DNA from: Methanolobus sp. UBA118
Lineage (GTDB): Archaea; Halobacteriota; Methanosarcinia; Methanosarcinales; Methanosarcinaceae
Reading direction: 5' to 3'
Assembly (NCBI GenBank): GCA_002508635.1
Contig: DACO01000057.1
Location: 1,165 to 6,399 of the forward strand
Length of the DNA: 5,235 nucleotides
Both the position numbers and the translations under genes were made by a program. Shown here in pieces: positions 5,174 to 5,235 of this stretch. Each line of letters opens with the position of its first letter. The first letter of the stretch is position 1. The notes under the pieces are model-generated. The model did no database searches. It was not told the DNA's origin and saw nothing but the letters and a program-made list of their open reading frames with translations.

Positions 5174-5235
5174 GTGGATACCGGGGATATCGACTGGAAA
5201 AAACTAATAGCATCAATAGTTATCTGCCAGCTTGC
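5174..5235 (+). CDS. N terminus of a membrane protein, possibly TspO/MBR family (3' end outside window)
   Basis: Only 20 complete codons are visible, starting at GTG 5174 and open to the window edge. The sequence begins with an acidic stretch MDTGDID and continues WKKLIASIVICQL, followed by a partial codon GC- that must encode Ala. A WKKLIASI-type start running into a first hydrophobic helix with a C-x-L-A motif resembles archaeal TspO/MBR proteins, five-helix membrane proteins of about 150-160 residues that bind porphyrins and other tetrapyrroles. The GGTGA site and TATA box upstream support a real, separately transcribed gene. The family call rests on a very short stretch and on memory; any small membrane protein with a hydrophobic first helix remains possible. 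It is divergent from the DUF5652-like gene. Confidence 0.5.
   Translation, partial: MDTGDIDWKKLIASIVICQL

Noticed and set aside
1..5235. CRISPR array, insertion sequence, tRNA or rRNA genes
   Set aside because: No spaced direct repeats, transposase frames, terminal repeats, or tRNA-like cloverleaf sequence were seen.

Overview
The window is archaeal and points to a methanogen (or methanotrophic ANME-type relative), most likely of the Methanosarcinales/Methanosarcinaceae. It carries four consecutive genes of coenzyme F430 biosynthesis. F430 is the nickel tetrapyrrole of methyl-coenzyme M reductase, and this pathway is restricted to methane-metabolising archaea. Archaeal signals agree: TATA-like boxes, GGTGA-type ribosome binding sites, oligo-T stretches after genes, and AT-rich intergenic DNA around coding sequence of moderate GC. 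The genus cannot be fixed by eye; the mid-GC protein style resembles Methanolobus/Methanococcoides-like organisms more than anything else, but that is a guess.

Layout. Positions 1-1184 (+) hold cfbE, a Mur-ligase-like coenzyme F430 synthetase cut at its 5' end by the window edge. Positions 1185-1405 are a 221-bp AT-rich spacer with an oligo-T terminator candidate, several TATA-like boxes and a perfect 6-6-6 dyad. Then come cfbD (1406-2545, NifD-like), cfbC (2545-3336, NifH-like) and cfbB (3349-4812, CobB/CbiA-type a,c-diamide synthase). cfbD and cfbC overlap by one base and cfbC and cfbB are 12 bp apart, so cfbDCB is a compact operon. Positions 4823-5047 (-) encode a convergent two-helix membrane protein resembling the DUF5652 family. 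Positions 5057-5173 are a divergent promoter region with a perfect 8-bp inverted repeat. At 5174 a (+) gene begins and runs off the window; its 20 visible residues resemble the N terminus of TspO/MBR tetrapyrrole-binding membrane proteins.

How the genes work together (established pathway). CfbA, not in this window, inserts Ni into sirohydrochlorin. CfbB amidates the a and c acetate side chains using glutamine and ATP. The CfbC reductase passes electrons with ATP hydrolysis to CfbD, which performs the six-electron reduction and gamma-lactam ring formation giving 15,17(3)-seco-F430-17(3)-acid. CfbE closes the final carbocyclic ring with ATP to give F430. The window therefore encodes every step after nickel insertion.

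The central system is known rather than new. The less explained parts are the regulatory DNA before cfbD, the divergent intergenic dyad, and the possible link between a TspO-like protein and a tetrapyrrole gene cluster.
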